Assembly (NCBI RefSeq): GCF_018613315.1
Contig: NZ_JAGGQL010000005.1
Coordinates: 270,245 to 334,244 of the forward strand
Direction: 5' to 3'
Origin: Bacillus sp. ISL-37
Lineage (GTDB): Bacteria > Bacillota > Bacilli > Bacillales > Cytobacillaceae
DNA length: 64,000 nucleotides
Shown: positions 20,048 through 30,233 of the stretch, piece after piece
Layout: each line of letters begins with the position of its first letter
Numbering within the stretch: position 1 is the stretch's first letter
Notes under the pieces: generated by a model
The model's input: the letters and a program-made list of their open reading frames with translations, nothing else
Database searches by the model: none
What the model was told of the DNA's origin: nothing
Translations under genes and position numbers: made by a program

Positions 20048-21310
20048 TTACAGGAAGAATCTTTGAATATCGTTCCAGGTTACCACAAGCATCAGCAGCA
20101 TTAATAATGCGAAGCCAACAAAGTGGACCATTCCTTCCTTTTGCTTGTCGATCGGTTTTCCTCTTAGCGCTTCAACCGCAAAGAAGGTCAACCTGCCGCC
20201 ATCAAGTGCCGGGAATGGAAGTAGATTCATGATTCCCAGGTTGATACTTAGGATCGCGGCCCATTTCATAAGATAGAAGATTCCGGATTTGGCAACCGTG
20301 TCAGTAGAGACATAAATGCCTACCGGTCCTGATAATGCATCTATCGAAAATTGGCCGGTCAACAATTTCCCTAGCATAGAGAATATTTCTATTGTCCAGA
20401 AATAAGTTTCTTTCACACCATAAGAAATCGATTTTAATGGCGACTTCTCAACAGGACTGTATACGCCAATCAATCCGATCTTTTCACCTTCAACGTCCTT
20501 AACTTCAGGTGTAACTGGCAGATCCATACTCTGACCTTCACGTACTATTGAGAAATCAAGCTCATTCCCTGGGTTCTTGCGGATAATTTCAACAACATCC
20601 TGCCAGCTTGAGACTTCTGATCCCTCGATGCTGTTTACAACGTCACCTTCTTGCAACCCCGCCTTAAGCGCACTTCCATCTGGAGTCAGCTTTCCTAGAA
20701 CAGGTTCATTGGAAGGAATCCCCTGGAAGATGGCTAGAATAATGAAAATAACCATCGCCAGGATAAAGTTCATCATCGGTCCAGCGAAGATTGCCAATGT
20801 TCTTTGCCCAAGCGTCTTGGAACCGAATTGCCTGTCAAATGGAGCAATCTGCGTCTCTACCCCGTTCTCGACAAGAACCGCTGTTTTACTAATTGGGAAG
20901 GTTGTCAGCTTGCTGTCGTCCTCCCCTTCTTCATAACCTTTAATAAAAAGTTCGTGTTCAATATCGGCTCTTTCCACTTCTACTATTCGTGCATCAGGAT
21001 ACTTTTCCTTATTATTCAGAATGATTTTTTGAACTTCTTCACTCTTGTTAAAAAGCAAACCTATTCTATGCCCTGGCTTGATCTCAATCATTTCAGGATC
21101 TTCGCCAGCCATTCTGACAAACCCTCCGATTGGAAGGAGGCGGATGGTATAAGTCGTTTCATTTTTCTTAAAAGAAAAGACCTTTGGACCGAATCCAATT
21201 GCAAATTCACGGCAGAGAATCCCTGCTCGTTTGGCGAAGATCAAATGCCCAAGTTCATGAAAGAATACGAGAGCGCCAAAAATGACGATAAAGGCAATAA
21301 CTGTATTCAA
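20048..21310 (-). CDS. rseP: Site-2 intramembrane zinc metalloprotease RseP/RasP
   Basis: Membrane-embedded protease that cleaves anti-sigma factors and leftover signal peptides; called RasP in B. subtilis. With the TTG start at 21310, supported by AAAAGGTGG 9 bases upstream, the protein is 420 residues and begins NTVIAFIVIF like its homologues; a GTG at 21346 would add 12 residues. The HELGH zinc motif is at residues 18-22 in the first membrane segment, a PDZ domain is about 195-270, and the third zinc ligand lies in PALDGGR near the C terminus. It follows dxr by 51 bp. Confidence 0.95.
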   Translation of the reverse strand: MNTVIAFIVIFGALVFFHELGHLIFAKRAGILCREFAIGFGPKVFSFKKNETTYTIRLLPIGGFVRMAGEDPEMIEIKPGHRIGLLFNKSEEVQKIILNNKEKYPDARIVEVERADIEHELFIKGYEEGEDDSKLTTFPISKTAVLVENGVETQIAPFDRQFGSKTLGQRTLAIFAGPMMNFILAMVIFIILAIFQGIPSNEPVLGKLTPDGSALKAGLQEGDVVNSIEGSEVSSWQDVVEIIRKNPGNELDFSIVREGQSMDLPVTPEVKDVEGEKIGLIGVYSPVEKSPLKSISYGVKETYFWTIEIFSMLGKLLTGQFSIDALSGPVGIYVSTDTVAKSGIFYLMKWAAILSINLGIMNLLPFPALDGGRLTFFAVEALRGKPIDKQKEGMVHFVGFALLMLLMLVVTWNDIQRFFL

Positions 21311-21361
21311 ATTTTCTAACCACCTTTTAATAGGATAAGAATCCACTCTTGAGACTTAAAA

Positions 21362-22504
21362 TTATAGTAGTGACTTTACATACCTTCTTGTCTCTTTGTC
21401 AACCTCTTGAATTGTTTCAAGGTCAGGATTTTCTATGATGCTATGGCTTTCCATTGCTCTCTCTATCAAGTCTTCAATTTGGAGGAAAGTGATTCTGTCG
21501 TCCAAAAAGGATGCTACCGCTGCTTCATTTGCAGCATTCATGACCGCAGGCATTGTGCCTCCTGCCCGACCAGCTTCATAAGCAAACTTCAGGCAGCGGA
21601 ACCGGTCGAAATCCATTTCTGTAAAGTGAAGCCGGCCAACTTCCGCCAGATTCAGCCTTTTTCCCGAAACTAACGGGAGCCTGTCTGGGTATGTAAGAGC
21701 GTATTGTATTGGCACTTTCATATCTGGTGTTCCCAACTGGGCCATAATACTCGTGTCATGAAATTCTACCATCGAATGAATGATGCTTTCGCGATGGAGG
21801 ATGACAGAAATATCGTCATAAGGGAGAGAGAATAGCCAATGCGCCTCAATGACCTCTAACCCTTTATTCATCATTGTTGCGGAATCAATCGTAATTTTTG
21901 CCCCCATCGACCAGTTAGGGTGGTTCAATGCATCTGCTTTTGTAACGCCTTGCAGTTCTTCCCTGGTCCGATCTCTGAAGCTTCCTCCCGATGCCGTGAG
22001 GATCAGTCTCTCAATATTTTTTTCTTTTTCACCCTGCAAGGCCTGAAAGATCGCAGAATGCTCACTATCAACTGGAAGGATGGGCACGTTATACCGCTTT
22101 GCCTCTTCCATCACGATATGGCCTGCAGTGACCAGTGTTTCCTTATTCGCGATCGCAATCGTCTTACCGGATCTGATCGCTCCCAGTGTCGGTCCGAGTC
22201 CAACACTTCCGAGTACTGCATTTACAAGTATATCTGCCTTATGAAAAACTGCAGCCTCCTCGAGACCTTCTAGTCCATACACAATCTTCACCTGTGGAAA
22301 ATCTGCCTTTAACCGTTCAGCATCGTCTTTCTCTTGCACAGAAACCAGTTCAGGCAAAAATTCAGTTATGATCTTCCTGGTAAGTTCCATGTTCCTGCCA
22401 GCAGACATCGATACTAGCTTGAACTCTTCAGGATGCTCTCTGATTACATCAAGCGTCTGGATTCCTATTGATCCTGTCGCTCCCAACAAACTGATTCTTT
22501 TCAC
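21362..22504 (-). CDS. dxr: 1-deoxy-D-xylulose 5-phosphate reductoisomerase
   Basis: NADPH-dependent enzyme of the MEP isoprenoid pathway, making 2-C-methyl-D-erythritol 4-phosphate. 380 residues. The nucleotide-binding LLGATGSIG is at residues 5-13, metal-binding residues lie in [13 protein letters not shown] near 150, and ASGGSFRD and [18 protein letters not shown] follow. The GTG at 22504 has TAGGAGTGA 5 bases upstream; the longer ATG start at 22588 adds 28 residues without family match. It clusters with uppS and cdsA, all supplying lipid precursors. Confidence 0.96.
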   Translation of the reverse strand: MKRISLLGATGSIGIQTLDVIREHPEEFKLVSMSAGRNMELTRKIITEFLPELVSVQEKDDAERLKADFPQVKIVYGLEGLEEAAVFHKADILVNAVLGSVGLGPTLGAIRSGKTIAIANKETLVTAGHIVMEEAKRYNVPILPVDSEHSAIFQALQGEKEKNIERLILTASGGSFRDRTREELQGVTKADALNHPNWSMGAKITIDSATMMNKGLEVIEAHWLFSLPYDDISVILHRESIIHSMVEFHDTSIMAQLGTPDMKVPIQYALTYPDRLPLVSGKRLNLAEVGRLHFTEMDFDRFRCLKFAYEAGRAGGTMPAVMNAANEAAVASFLDDRITFLQIEDLIERAMESHSIIENPDLETIQEVDKETRRYVKSLL

Positions 22505-22613
22505 AAATTTCACTCCTAATATCTCCAACGGGAAACGGTGCCTACCCGGTATAATCAAAATTCGGTGTTTTTTGTCAGTTTTATCCAAAAGTATAACAAC
22601 CTTGGCGGCACTA

Positions 22614-23402
22614 TTATAACAAATGGAATAAGTGAATTAACGGCCAGACAAACAACAGGCTGTCAAAGCGGTCAAGCATGCCCCCATGACCTGGAAGGAT
22701 GTTTCCTGAATCTTTAACATTGTAATGTCGTTTTAGTGCTGACTCGACAAGATCCCCTACTTGGCCAAACACAGACAAAAATGCAGTCGCCATAAGAAGG
22801 ATCAAAGTTGGTACTTTCATATCTCCAAACACACTGAACAGCACGGCAACTACAAGTGCAGAAACTATTCCGCCAAAAAAGCCTTCTGTTGTCTTGTTCG
22901 GACTGATTTCAGGCCAAAGCTTGTGTTTGCCAATTGCCCGTCCGATAAAATAAGCTCCTGAATCGGTGGCCCATATAATGAATAGTGAATAAAACACATA
23001 TGTTAGGCTTGCTTCTCTAGTTTCAATGAAGAAATAAAAACCAAGTCCAACGTAAAGTGTCGACATGATTGAAAAAGCAACTTCCTCAAAAGTGAAGCGG
23101 TTTTTAGTTATGACCGTATAGGTCAGAAATAAAAGCACTCCAAGAAAGAAAAGCTCCAGTTTTGTATAATCAATTTGATTAAGAAAGCCACTATATTGGT
23201 CGGGAATCAAGAAAATCCATAATAATAACAAAGAAAGAATCCCCGGAACGGAGAAAAGCTTTAATTGCTTCATCTTGAGTGCTTCATATAAAGCTACGGA
23301 AGCGATTAGATAAACCATTGCAATAAATGGCCAGCCTCCAAAAATAACGATTGGAAGAAAAATAGCCGCTGCTATGACTGCTGTAATGATTCTTTGCTTC
23401 AT
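22614..23402 (-). CDS. cdsA: Phosphatidate cytidylyltransferase
   Basis: Integral membrane enzyme making CDP-diacylglycerol from phosphatidate and CTP for phospholipid synthesis. 262 residues, mostly hydrophobic, with about seven to eight membrane segments. The CDS signature [14 protein letters not shown] then [11 protein letters not shown] lies near the C terminus (about 220-250). It is preceded by uppS (19 bp) and followed by dxr. Confidence 0.96.
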   Translation of the reverse strand: MKQRIITAVIAAAIFLPIVIFGGWPFIAMVYLIASVALYEALKMKQLKLFSVPGILSLLLLWIFLIPDQYSGFLNQIDYTKLELFFLGVLLFLTYTVITKNRFTFEEVAFSIMSTLYVGLGFYFFIETREASLTYVFYSLFIIWATDSGAYFIGRAIGKHKLWPEISPNKTTEGFFGGIVSALVVAVLFSVFGDMKVPTLILLMATAFLSVFGQVGDLVESALKRHYNVKDSGNILPGHGGMLDRFDSLLFVWPLIHLFHLL

Positions 23403-23421
23403 TTATTTATTCACACCTTTT

Positions 23422-24198
23422 TTATACTCCTCCAAAACGCCGTTGTCGGCTCTGGAATGCTTCAATTGCTTCGACAAAATGTTCTTCATCAAAATCTGGC
23501 CACAGTACATCAGTAAACCAGAACTCTGTGTATGCCAGCTGCCAAAGCATAAAATTGCTTAAGCGGATTTCACCACTTGTCCTGATTAACAGGTCAGGAT
23601 CATCCAAATCCTTTGTCATGAGATAAGATGAGAAGACTTCCTCGTTGAGCTCACTTTCGGTAATATTACCATTTTTAACATCATCCATGACCCTTTTAAC
23701 ACCATCAATGATTTCTGCCCGACTACCATAGTTAAGGGCAAAGTTCAGGACAAGGCCGGTATTATTCTTTGTATCTTCCATCGCTTTTCCGACTGCCCTT
23801 TTCGTATGCTCTGGAAGTTTATCCATATATCCAATCATTTCGACACGGACATTTTCTTCTATTAATTCAGGAAGGAAGGTGCCAAGGAATTCTTCGGGCA
23901 GTTTCATCAGGAAATCAACTTCCATTTTGGGCCTTTTCCAGTTTTCTGTAGAAAAAGCATAAACAGTAAGTGTCTTAACACCGAGTTCATTAGCCAGCTT
24001 GGTTATTTTGCGGACAACCTTCATGCCTTCATGATGCCCAGCAACCCGGGGCAAAGCGCGTTTTTTAGCCCAACGCCCATTACCATCCATGATAATGGCA
24101 ACATGGGAAGGGACTTCATGATCTTTAATTTGAAGTACGCGATCACGGAAACTGGAAGGATTTTGATCCTTCTTCCACGGATTCATTTTATTTAACAT
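23422..24198 (-). CDS. uppS: Undecaprenyl pyrophosphate synthase
   Basis: Cis-prenyltransferase that condenses isopentenyl diphosphate onto farnesyl diphosphate to make the C55 carrier lipid of cell-wall synthesis. 258 residues. Catalytic Asp in IIMDGNGRWAKKR near residue 40, FSTENWKRP near 90, and the C-terminal DLLIRTSGEIRLSNF signature are all intact. GGGGGAG is 8 bases before the ATG. The frr terminator upstream implies its own promoter. Confidence 0.97.
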   Translation of the reverse strand: MLNKMNPWKKDQNPSSFRDRVLQIKDHEVPSHVAIIMDGNGRWAKKRALPRVAGHHEGMKVVRKITKLANELGVKTLTVYAFSTENWKRPKMEVDFLMKLPEEFLGTFLPELIEENVRVEMIGYMDKLPEHTKRAVGKAMEDTKNNTGLVLNFALNYGSRAEIIDGVKRVMDDVKNGNITESELNEEVFSSYLMTKDLDDPDLLIRTSGEIRLSNFMLWQLAYTEFWFTDVLWPDFDEEHFVEAIEAFQSRQRRFGGV

Positions 24199-24620
24199 TC
24201 GGACAGCTCCCCCAAAAGATTATCTTTAGCTCCAATGAGTCATACATCCAGGCGCTGACTATGCCTGGCATTCGTTTGGCGCTGAAGCCGGACTGCTCAT
24301 TAAAAGCAATCCTTTTCTTCTCTCTTTCAATTCCATATGCCACTATCATACCAAAAAAGAAAAAAGATATCTCTATAAACCGTTGGACTACACCTTAATA
24401 TTCTTCAATCCCAGCCTGCTCCTAAACAAAAGGAGCCTTATATACAGAATATGTTGTTTAGTAGTAAAACAGAATATAACAGCCAATATTATTATATTCT
24501 ATCATTCAGGCCGTTTTCGTAAACTCTTTGTTTTTCAAAACTTTTATTCACCCGGTATATGTATAGAGAAAAAACCCCCTGGAAAACAGAGGGTTTTCGA
24601 TGTTGACTACAATGGAAGCG
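24199..24620. other. frr-uppS intergenic region
   Basis: 422 bases. It holds the frr terminator and an AT-rich stretch with a perfect TATAAT on the minus strand near 24490 but no good -35 at 16-18 bp. Nearer uppS is a GC-richer segment with a hairpin CCAGGC/GCCTGG (24248-24253, 24263-24268) and a direct repeat GGCGCTGA (24251, 24278). No ORF is supported. The uppS promoter must be here but I cannot place it. Confidence 0.45.
24567..24594 (-). terminator. Intrinsic terminator of frr
   Basis: Minus strand ACCCTCTG-TTTTC-CAGGGGGT (8 bp, one G-T pair) followed by a T-tract TTTTT, 27 bases after the frr stop. Confidence 0.85.
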
Positions 24621-25178
24621 TTACACTTCCATGATTTCTTTTTCTTTGTCTTTTGTAATCTGATCGATTTTTGCGATATGTTCATCCGTTAGCTTTTGAA
24701 TATCGTCAGAGTATCCACGGAGGTCATCTTCTGTGATTTCTCCATTTTTCTCTAGCTTCTTCAGATCTTCATTGCCATCACGGCGAATATTGCGGATAGC
24801 GATTTTTGCTTCTTCCGCTTCCTTTTTAACCTGCTTTGCAAGCTCCTTGCGTCGCTCTTCAGTCAGCTGAGGAATCGCGATCCTGATAATTGATCCATCG
24901 TTTGAAGGATTCAATCCAAGATCAGACTTTAAGATCGCTTTTTCTATTTCACCAAGAATTGTCTTATCATATGGCTGGATAACCAAAAGACGCGCTTCCG
25001 GTACAGAAATACCAGCAAGTTGATTGACTGGAGTTGGTGCTCCATAGTAATCCACCTGTACTCTGTCTAAAAGAGAGGCGCTTGCTCTCCCTGCACGGAT
25101 GCTGGCAAGTTCGCGGGTATAAGCTTGGATCGCTTTTGACATTCTTTCTTTCGCGTTAGCAATTGCTTGTTTTGGCAT
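24621..25178 (-). CDS. frr: Ribosome recycling factor
   Basis: Splits post-termination ribosomes together with EF-G. 185 residues, normal length. Family marks are [23 protein letters not shown] split around residue 30 and the long helical bundle with [18 protein letters not shown]. The start ATG overlaps the pyrH stop by one base (TAATG), so the two are translationally coupled. Confidence 0.97.
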   Translation of the reverse strand: MPKQAIANAKERMSKAIQAYTRELASIRAGRASASLLDRVQVDYYGAPTPVNQLAGISVPEARLLVIQPYDKTILGEIEKAILKSDLGLNPSNDGSIIRIAIPQLTEERRKELAKQVKKEAEEAKIAIRNIRRDGNEDLKKLEKNGEITEDDLRGYSDDIQKLTDEHIAKIDQITKDKEKEIMEV

Positions 25179-25903
25179 TAGTTTTTCCCCCTCACGATTG
25201 TTCCGATTGTTTCACCCATTACTGCTCGTTTAATATTACCTTTTTCCATAATAGAGAATACAATTAACGGGATATCATTGTCCATACACAGGGATGAAGC
25301 TGTTGAATCCATGACTGCTAGACCTTCCTTCAGCACATCCAGGTATGATAATTCTTCATATTTTGTTGCGTTTTTGTCAACTCGCGGATCTGCAGAATAA
25401 ACGCCATCAACGTTATTCTTCGCCATAAGGATAACATCTGCTTCAATCTCAGCAGCACGCAATGCAGCTGTTGTATCCGTTGAGAAGTACGGATTTCCTG
25501 TTCCAGCAGCAAAAATGACGACGCGCGTCTTCTCCAAATGCCTGATTGCTCTTCTTCTGATGTATGGCTCTGCCACCTGGCGCATTTCGATGGAAGTTTG
25601 AACCCTTGTCTCGATTCCCGCTTGTTCCAGGCTGTCCTGTAATGACAGTGAATTCATGACGGTAGCAAGCATGCCCATATAGTCTGCCGTCGCTCTGTCC
25701 ATTCCCATTTCTTCGCCGATTTTGCCTCTCCAGATATTTCCTCCGCCTACAACAACAGCGACCTCCACACCCAGTTCCGCAATCTCTTTCACCTGGTCTG
25801 CAACATTTTTGATTACCGACGGATTGATGCCAAATCCTTGTTCTCCGGCTAATGCTTCTCCACTTAACTTTAAAACAACTCTTTTGTATTTAGGGCTCGT
25901 CAT
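25178..25903 (-). CDS. pyrH: UMP kinase
   Basis: Hexameric amino-acid-kinase-family enzyme phosphorylating UMP to UDP, regulated by GTP and UTP. 241 residues. Seen: [13 protein letters not shown] at the N terminus, [11 protein letters not shown] near residue 50, [17 protein letters not shown] near 140 and [13 protein letters not shown] near 168. GGAGG is 6 bases before the ATG. It follows tsf past a terminator, so expression is partly independent. Confidence 0.97.
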   Translation of the reverse strand: MTSPKYKRVVLKLSGEALAGEQGFGINPSVIKNVADQVKEIAELGVEVAVVVGGGNIWRGKIGEEMGMDRATADYMGMLATVMNSLSLQDSLEQAGIETRVQTSIEMRQVAEPYIRRRAIRHLEKTRVVIFAAGTGNPYFSTDTTAALRAAEIEADVILMAKNNVDGVYSADPRVDKNATKYEELSYLDVLKEGLAVMDSTASSLCMDNDIPLIVFSIMEKGNIKRAVMGETIGTIVRGKN

Positions 25904-25981
25904 AGGGTACCTCCATATGTAATTTAAGGCCTCTTAAAAGCAAGTGTATGCTTAAGTAATAGCCTCATTAAAGCTATGTCC

Positions 25982-26010
25982 AAAAACAGGGAACACTAGA
26001 GTGTTCCCTG
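25982..26010 (-). terminator. Intrinsic terminator of tsf
   Basis: A 24-base perfect palindrome (25987-26010, CAGGGAACACTC and its complement) followed by TTTTTG on the minus strand. Confidence 0.88.
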
Positions 26011-26032
26011 CAATTACATAGGCTAGTAAAAA

Positions 26033-26917
26033 TTATTTCTTGTTTACTTGGTTCATTACTTCTTCAGCAAAGTTATCTTCACGCTTTTCGATGCCTTCGC
26101 CTACCTCGTAACGAGTAAACTCACGAAGTGTTCCGCCTTTTGATTCAACAAACTGGCGTACTTTTTGATCAGGGTTCTTAACGAAAGCCTGGTCAAGAAC
26201 ACAAACATCTTCGAAATATTTGCTTAGGCGGCCTTCTACCATCTTAGCAACGATATTTTCTGGCTTGCCTTCGTTAAGAGCTTGTTGAGTAAGGATTTGA
26301 CGCTCATGCTCAACTTCTTCTTGAGATACTTCGTCACGTGATACATATTTAGGGTTCAATGCAGCGATGTGCATGGAAACATCTTTAGCAGCTGCCTCAT
26401 CAGTTGTACCTTCAAGAACTGAAAGTACGCCAATGCGTCCGCCCATATGAAGGTATGCACCAAATGCATCGCTATCAGTCTTAGTTTTTACTTCAAAACG
26501 GCGAAGTGAAAGCTTCTCACCAATTTTAGCAATTGCATTGTTGATGCGAGTTTCTACTGTTTCACCATTTTCCATTGTTTGAGCGTTAGCTTCTTCAACA
26601 GATGCTGGCTTGTTCTTTAGCAAGTGCTCAGCGATTTCTTTAACAAGAACCTGGAAGCCTTCGTTCTTTGCTACGAAGTCTGTTTCAGAGTTCACTTCAA
26701 GGAGTACAGCTTCATTGCCTTCTGCAAGGATGTAAGTTGTACCTTCTGCAGCGATGCGGTCAGCTTTCTTAGCAGCTTTAGCGATTCCTTTTTCACGTAG
26801 GAAATCGATCGCCTGGTCCATATCACCATTTGTTTCCTGAAGTGCTTTTTTGCAGTCCATCATTCCAGCGCCAGTTTTTTCGCGCAATTCTTTAACCATT
26901 TGTGCAGTAATTGCCAT
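26033..26917 (-). CDS. tsf: Elongation factor Ts
   Basis: Guanine-nucleotide exchange factor for EF-Tu, 294 residues. UBA-like N-terminal domain with [16 protein letters not shown] and the key TDFVAKN motif near residues 80-86 that contacts EF-Tu. Conserved partner of rpsB, which lies upstream; a terminator between them would lower tsf relative to rpsB. A clear RBS (AGGAGG) precedes the ATG. Confidence 0.98.
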   Translation of the reverse strand: MAITAQMVKELREKTGAGMMDCKKALQETNGDMDQAIDFLREKGIAKAAKKADRIAAEGTTYILAEGNEAVLLEVNSETDFVAKNEGFQVLVKEIAEHLLKNKPASVEEANAQTMENGETVETRINNAIAKIGEKLSLRRFEVKTKTDSDAFGAYLHMGGRIGVLSVLEGTTDEAAAKDVSMHIAALNPKYVSRDEVSQEEVEHERQILTQQALNEGKPENIVAKMVEGRLSKYFEDVCVLDQAFVKNPDQKVRQFVESKGGTLREFTRYEVGEGIEKREDNFAEEVMNQVNKK

Positions 26918-27021
26918 AATGAAATTCCTCCTAAAATCTTGGTTATATGTAACTATACTTTATTTTAACTTGATTTCGCCAATATAAACCCCAATGGAAT
27001 TTATCTGGAATATAAGTCTTA

Positions 27022-27058
27022 AAAAAAGGTGATAAAGGGTGCTTCCCTATATCACCTT
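27022..27058 (-). terminator. Intrinsic terminator between rpsB and tsf
   Basis: AAGGTGATATAGGG and CCCTTTATCACCTT form a 14-bp near-perfect stem (one mismatch or G-T) with a 5-base loop, followed by seven T. tsf probably relies on readthrough or a promoter in the 100 bases that follow. Confidence 0.85.
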
Positions 27059-27066
27059 ATTTTAAA

Positions 27067-27887
<821 letters not shown>

Positions 27888-27891
27888 AGAT

Positions 27892-27920
27892 AATATAGCA
27901 TAAATAAAATTGACATTCAA
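27892..27920 (-). promoter_or_regulatory. Sigma-A promoter of rpsB
   Basis: Minus strand TTGAAT (27920-27915), 17-bp spacer, TATATT (27897-27892) with TGC just before the -10. It abuts the swrB stop codon. Confidence 0.72.
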
Positions 27921-27921
27921 G

Positions 27922-28506
27922 TTATTCTTGCGTTTTTTGCCGAAATTTAAGCAAAAGTTCTATTTCTGTTTTCCCTTTATCCAGGTCCTTGGCAATTTCT
28001 TCAATCGTCAAACCCTGTTTTTTCATGTACAGAACCTGGTCAATAAAACTTAACTGTTTTAATTCAACGTTATTTTCCTGTGATTCCACTGCGATTATAT
28101 CATCCTCAGGCAAATCCAAGTCGGGCGATACTTGTTCACGGTTTTGCTGGTACGCTTTCCTGGCGGCATGGTAGGCAATGCCTTTGCCAAGTCGACTCGG
28201 CTGTTTTTCCTGTGCTATATGATCGGAGCTTTTTTCCGGCTCCTTTTCTGATGCCTCGAGGGCAGCCGTTTCTTTATCACCAGATTGATTTTGAACTTTT
28301 GTTTTGGTCATTAATTCGAGGAATTTATCATTTTCCTCTTTTAATTCAAAGAGGTAAGCTGAAAATACCTCTTCAATCTCATTGATGATTTTTCCCTGCT
28401 TTTTCTCTGTCTCTACAAGCCGATTTTGACGTAAATATAATAGGATAATTGCGAAGATTGCTGCACCGTTTAATATGAGGCTTAAAAGTAGTAGAAAAGT
28501 GGTCAT
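27922..28506 (-). CDS. swrB: SwrB-like swarming motility protein (YlxL)
   Basis: 194 residues with one N-terminal membrane segment (about 3-24), a charged helical region likely to form a coiled coil (30-70), a low-complexity acidic/Gln linker and a C-terminal helix-turn-helix-like segment with MKKQGLTIEEIAKDLDKGKTEIELLLKF. This architecture and the place between sigD and rpsB match B. subtilis SwrB, which helps activate the flagellar export apparatus and raises SigD activity. Sequence similarity by eye is modest, so the assignment rests partly on synteny. Confidence 0.75.
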   Translation of the reverse strand: MTTFLLLLSLILNGAAIFAIILLYLRQNRLVETEKKQGKIINEIEEVFSAYLFELKEENDKFLELMTKTKVQNQSGDKETAALEASEKEPEKSSDHIAQEKQPSRLGKGIAYHAARKAYQQNREQVSPDLDLPEDDIIAVESQENNVELKQLSFIDQVLYMKKQGLTIEEIAKDLDKGKTEIELLLKFRQKTQE

Positions 28507-28515
28507 AACATCCCT

Positions 28516-28830
28516 CTATCCGCTGTAATCAATCACCTTCCCTTTATAAGGGTGGTGGTGCTGTGCAGGTTGGTCATTCTTGTTCCTTTTATCTTCCCTG
28601 CCATTTTGCTCCTGGTGGCCTGATTGGCCGCCCTCCTGATTTAGGCGGGCTTCTTGCTTTTGGTTATTTTTAACCACCGTCTTGCGCTTTAAATCATCTT
28701 CCTTTGTCACACTTTGTGCGGCATGCTCCTGAAGATGCTGTCCCCGCTGCTGAAGTTGTTCCTGTATCTTGCCGGCATCATGTGTCCTCGGAAGCGCAAT
28801 CTGCATTTCGATTGCTTTGAGGCTCATCAT
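28516..28830 (-). CDS. Small hydrophilic protein of unknown function in the motility operon
   Basis: 104 residues; I do not recognise it. The first 17 residues (MMSLKAIEMQIALPRTH) look ordered and may be the conserved part; the rest is extremely hydrophilic, rich in Gln, His, Lys and Asn, with HHH near the end, and is probably disordered or helical. No membrane segment or signal peptide. It starts 1 base after the fapA-like stop with GGAAGTGA upstream and ends 9 bp before swrB, so it is cotranscribed and probably translationally coupled. The placement suggests a role in motility or in SwrB/SigD control, which is inference. The coding call itself is supported by the tight spacing and RBS. Confidence 0.72.
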   Translation of the reverse strand: MMSLKAIEMQIALPRTHDAGKIQEQLQQRGQHLQEHAAQSVTKEDDLKRKTVVKNNQKQEARLNQEGGQSGHQEQNGREDKRNKNDQPAQHHHPYKGKVIDYSG

Positions 28831-28831
28831 G

Positions 28832-30214
28832 TCACTTCCTAACTAGTGGACTTTCTGTATCAACAATCGTATGAATCGAAATCTCGCTATTTTCCAGATG
28901 GAAGCTAACTTTCTTGTAAAACTGATTTGTCAGGATCGCATACTTCCCAAAAAACACCTTTGTATTTGGGAATACTTTATCAAATGCAAATAAAGAGGAG
29001 TATAGTCTGTCTTGTTTTTCAATTTGTAAAAACTCAAGTTCAGACAGCAATTCAGATAAACTGGATTCAAGATTCCGCCTCGTATTGCGCTGTTTCAAAA
29101 TCATTTGCTGCTGTTCAGGAGTAAGACCACCTGCACGGTTGCCAATTTCTGCAAGCTTCACTTCTATTTCAGTAAGTTTTTTAATATTGGCTTTTGCTGT
29201 TTCAATGGATTGGAGAGTTTCGAGCTCGGCTTTTTCCAGCAATGGATCCCAGCCAACGGCTAATTCGGTTTTGGTAAAAAGCTCATTGCCTAATTCCTTG
29301 ACGGAAATATTTCGGCCAGCAGAGATTGTCCCCCCGATGATTGTTCCAGTACGGCAGTCTACATTACTGGCAGCAGTAAGTTTACTGTGCAGTATGGAGG
29401 ACTTCACGATAATATCCTGTCCTGCTTTTACATTGACCTGGTTCAGGTAATTCGCCAGGACATTTCCCCCCGCTGAAACCTTACCCTTCATCGCTCCGGC
29501 TACACCACCCTTGATGATGATATTGCCTTCTGCATAGAGATTGGCTGCCTCAACAAGTCCATCAACTACGATGTCTCCCCCTGCTTTCAATTCATACCCG
29601 CTTGGCACATTCCCTCTAATGGCAATATTTCCCACAAAGTCAATATTGCCTGTCCTTAAATCAAGATCACCTTTGACTTCGAATACAGGATTGACCGAGA
29701 TTGATTTTTGAGTAATGCTGACCTGCCCATCACATGCTGCAAAGAATTGTTCGGATTCCAAAACCACATTATTCCCCGGCTTGATCCTGAGCGGACGGCC
29801 AGGCTTGGCGGGAATGGTCTTCCCGGTGACATCTGTCCCATGTCGTCCATTCATAGGCGGGACCACAGATGCCAATAACTGACCCTTTCTAACTGAGGGA
29901 ATATGGATGACAGAACGAAAATTAAAGACTTTATGGTCCTCAAGACTATTTTGTTGGAGTTCGTTGCGCAAATATGAATCTGCACCATCCACTTTGGATT
30001 CTCCTACAGCAATAGTGATCGGATACTCGATAGAATTAGGATCTTCTGAGATTTTTGTTACAACATCCCTCTTAACACCGAACACGATCTTTTCTTCTTT
30101 TAAAATATTCATTAATTCGTCTACGGAAAAAGCTTTGTCCTTACTTCCGATATCCAGAATCAATTCAGCTGTAAGCCTGTCATGGGATAACTTCACCTTA
30201 TATTCCGTCGCCAA
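28832..30214 (-). CDS. FapA-family (DUF342) protein
   Basis: 460 residues. The N-terminal third is an alpha/beta region; residues about 160-330 are a run of short beta-strand repeats rich in Gly-Gly and Asn-Ile (GGDIVVDGLVEAANLYAEGN, then further units) typical of the DUF342 right-handed beta-helix; a coiled coil follows (about 340-400). The family is named after Vibrio FapA, implicated in flagellar pole organisation or regulation by glucose, and the domain also resembles polymer-binding bactofilin-like folds. It is inserted between sigD and swrB, a place empty in B. subtilis. A motility-linked role is inferred from position and family. Confidence 0.85.
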   Translation of the reverse strand: MATEYKVKLSHDRLTAELILDIGSKDKAFSVDELMNILKEEKIVFGVKRDVVTKISEDPNSIEYPITIAVGESKVDGADSYLRNELQQNSLEDHKVFNFRSVIHIPSVRKGQLLASVVPPMNGRHGTDVTGKTIPAKPGRPLRIKPGNNVVLESEQFFAACDGQVSITQKSISVNPVFEVKGDLDLRTGNIDFVGNIAIRGNVPSGYELKAGGDIVVDGLVEAANLYAEGNIIIKGGVAGAMKGKVSAGGNVLANYLNQVNVKAGQDIIVKSSILHSKLTAASNVDCRTGTIIGGTISAGRNISVKELGNELFTKTELAVGWDPLLEKAELETLQSIETAKANIKKLTEIEVKLAEIGNRAGGLTPEQQQMILKQRNTRRNLESSLSELLSELEFLQIEKQDRLYSSLFAFDKVFPNTKVFFGKYAILTNQFYKKVSFHLENSEISIHTIVDTESPLVRK

Positions 30215-30233
30215 GTTGATCTCCTGCCTTCTG

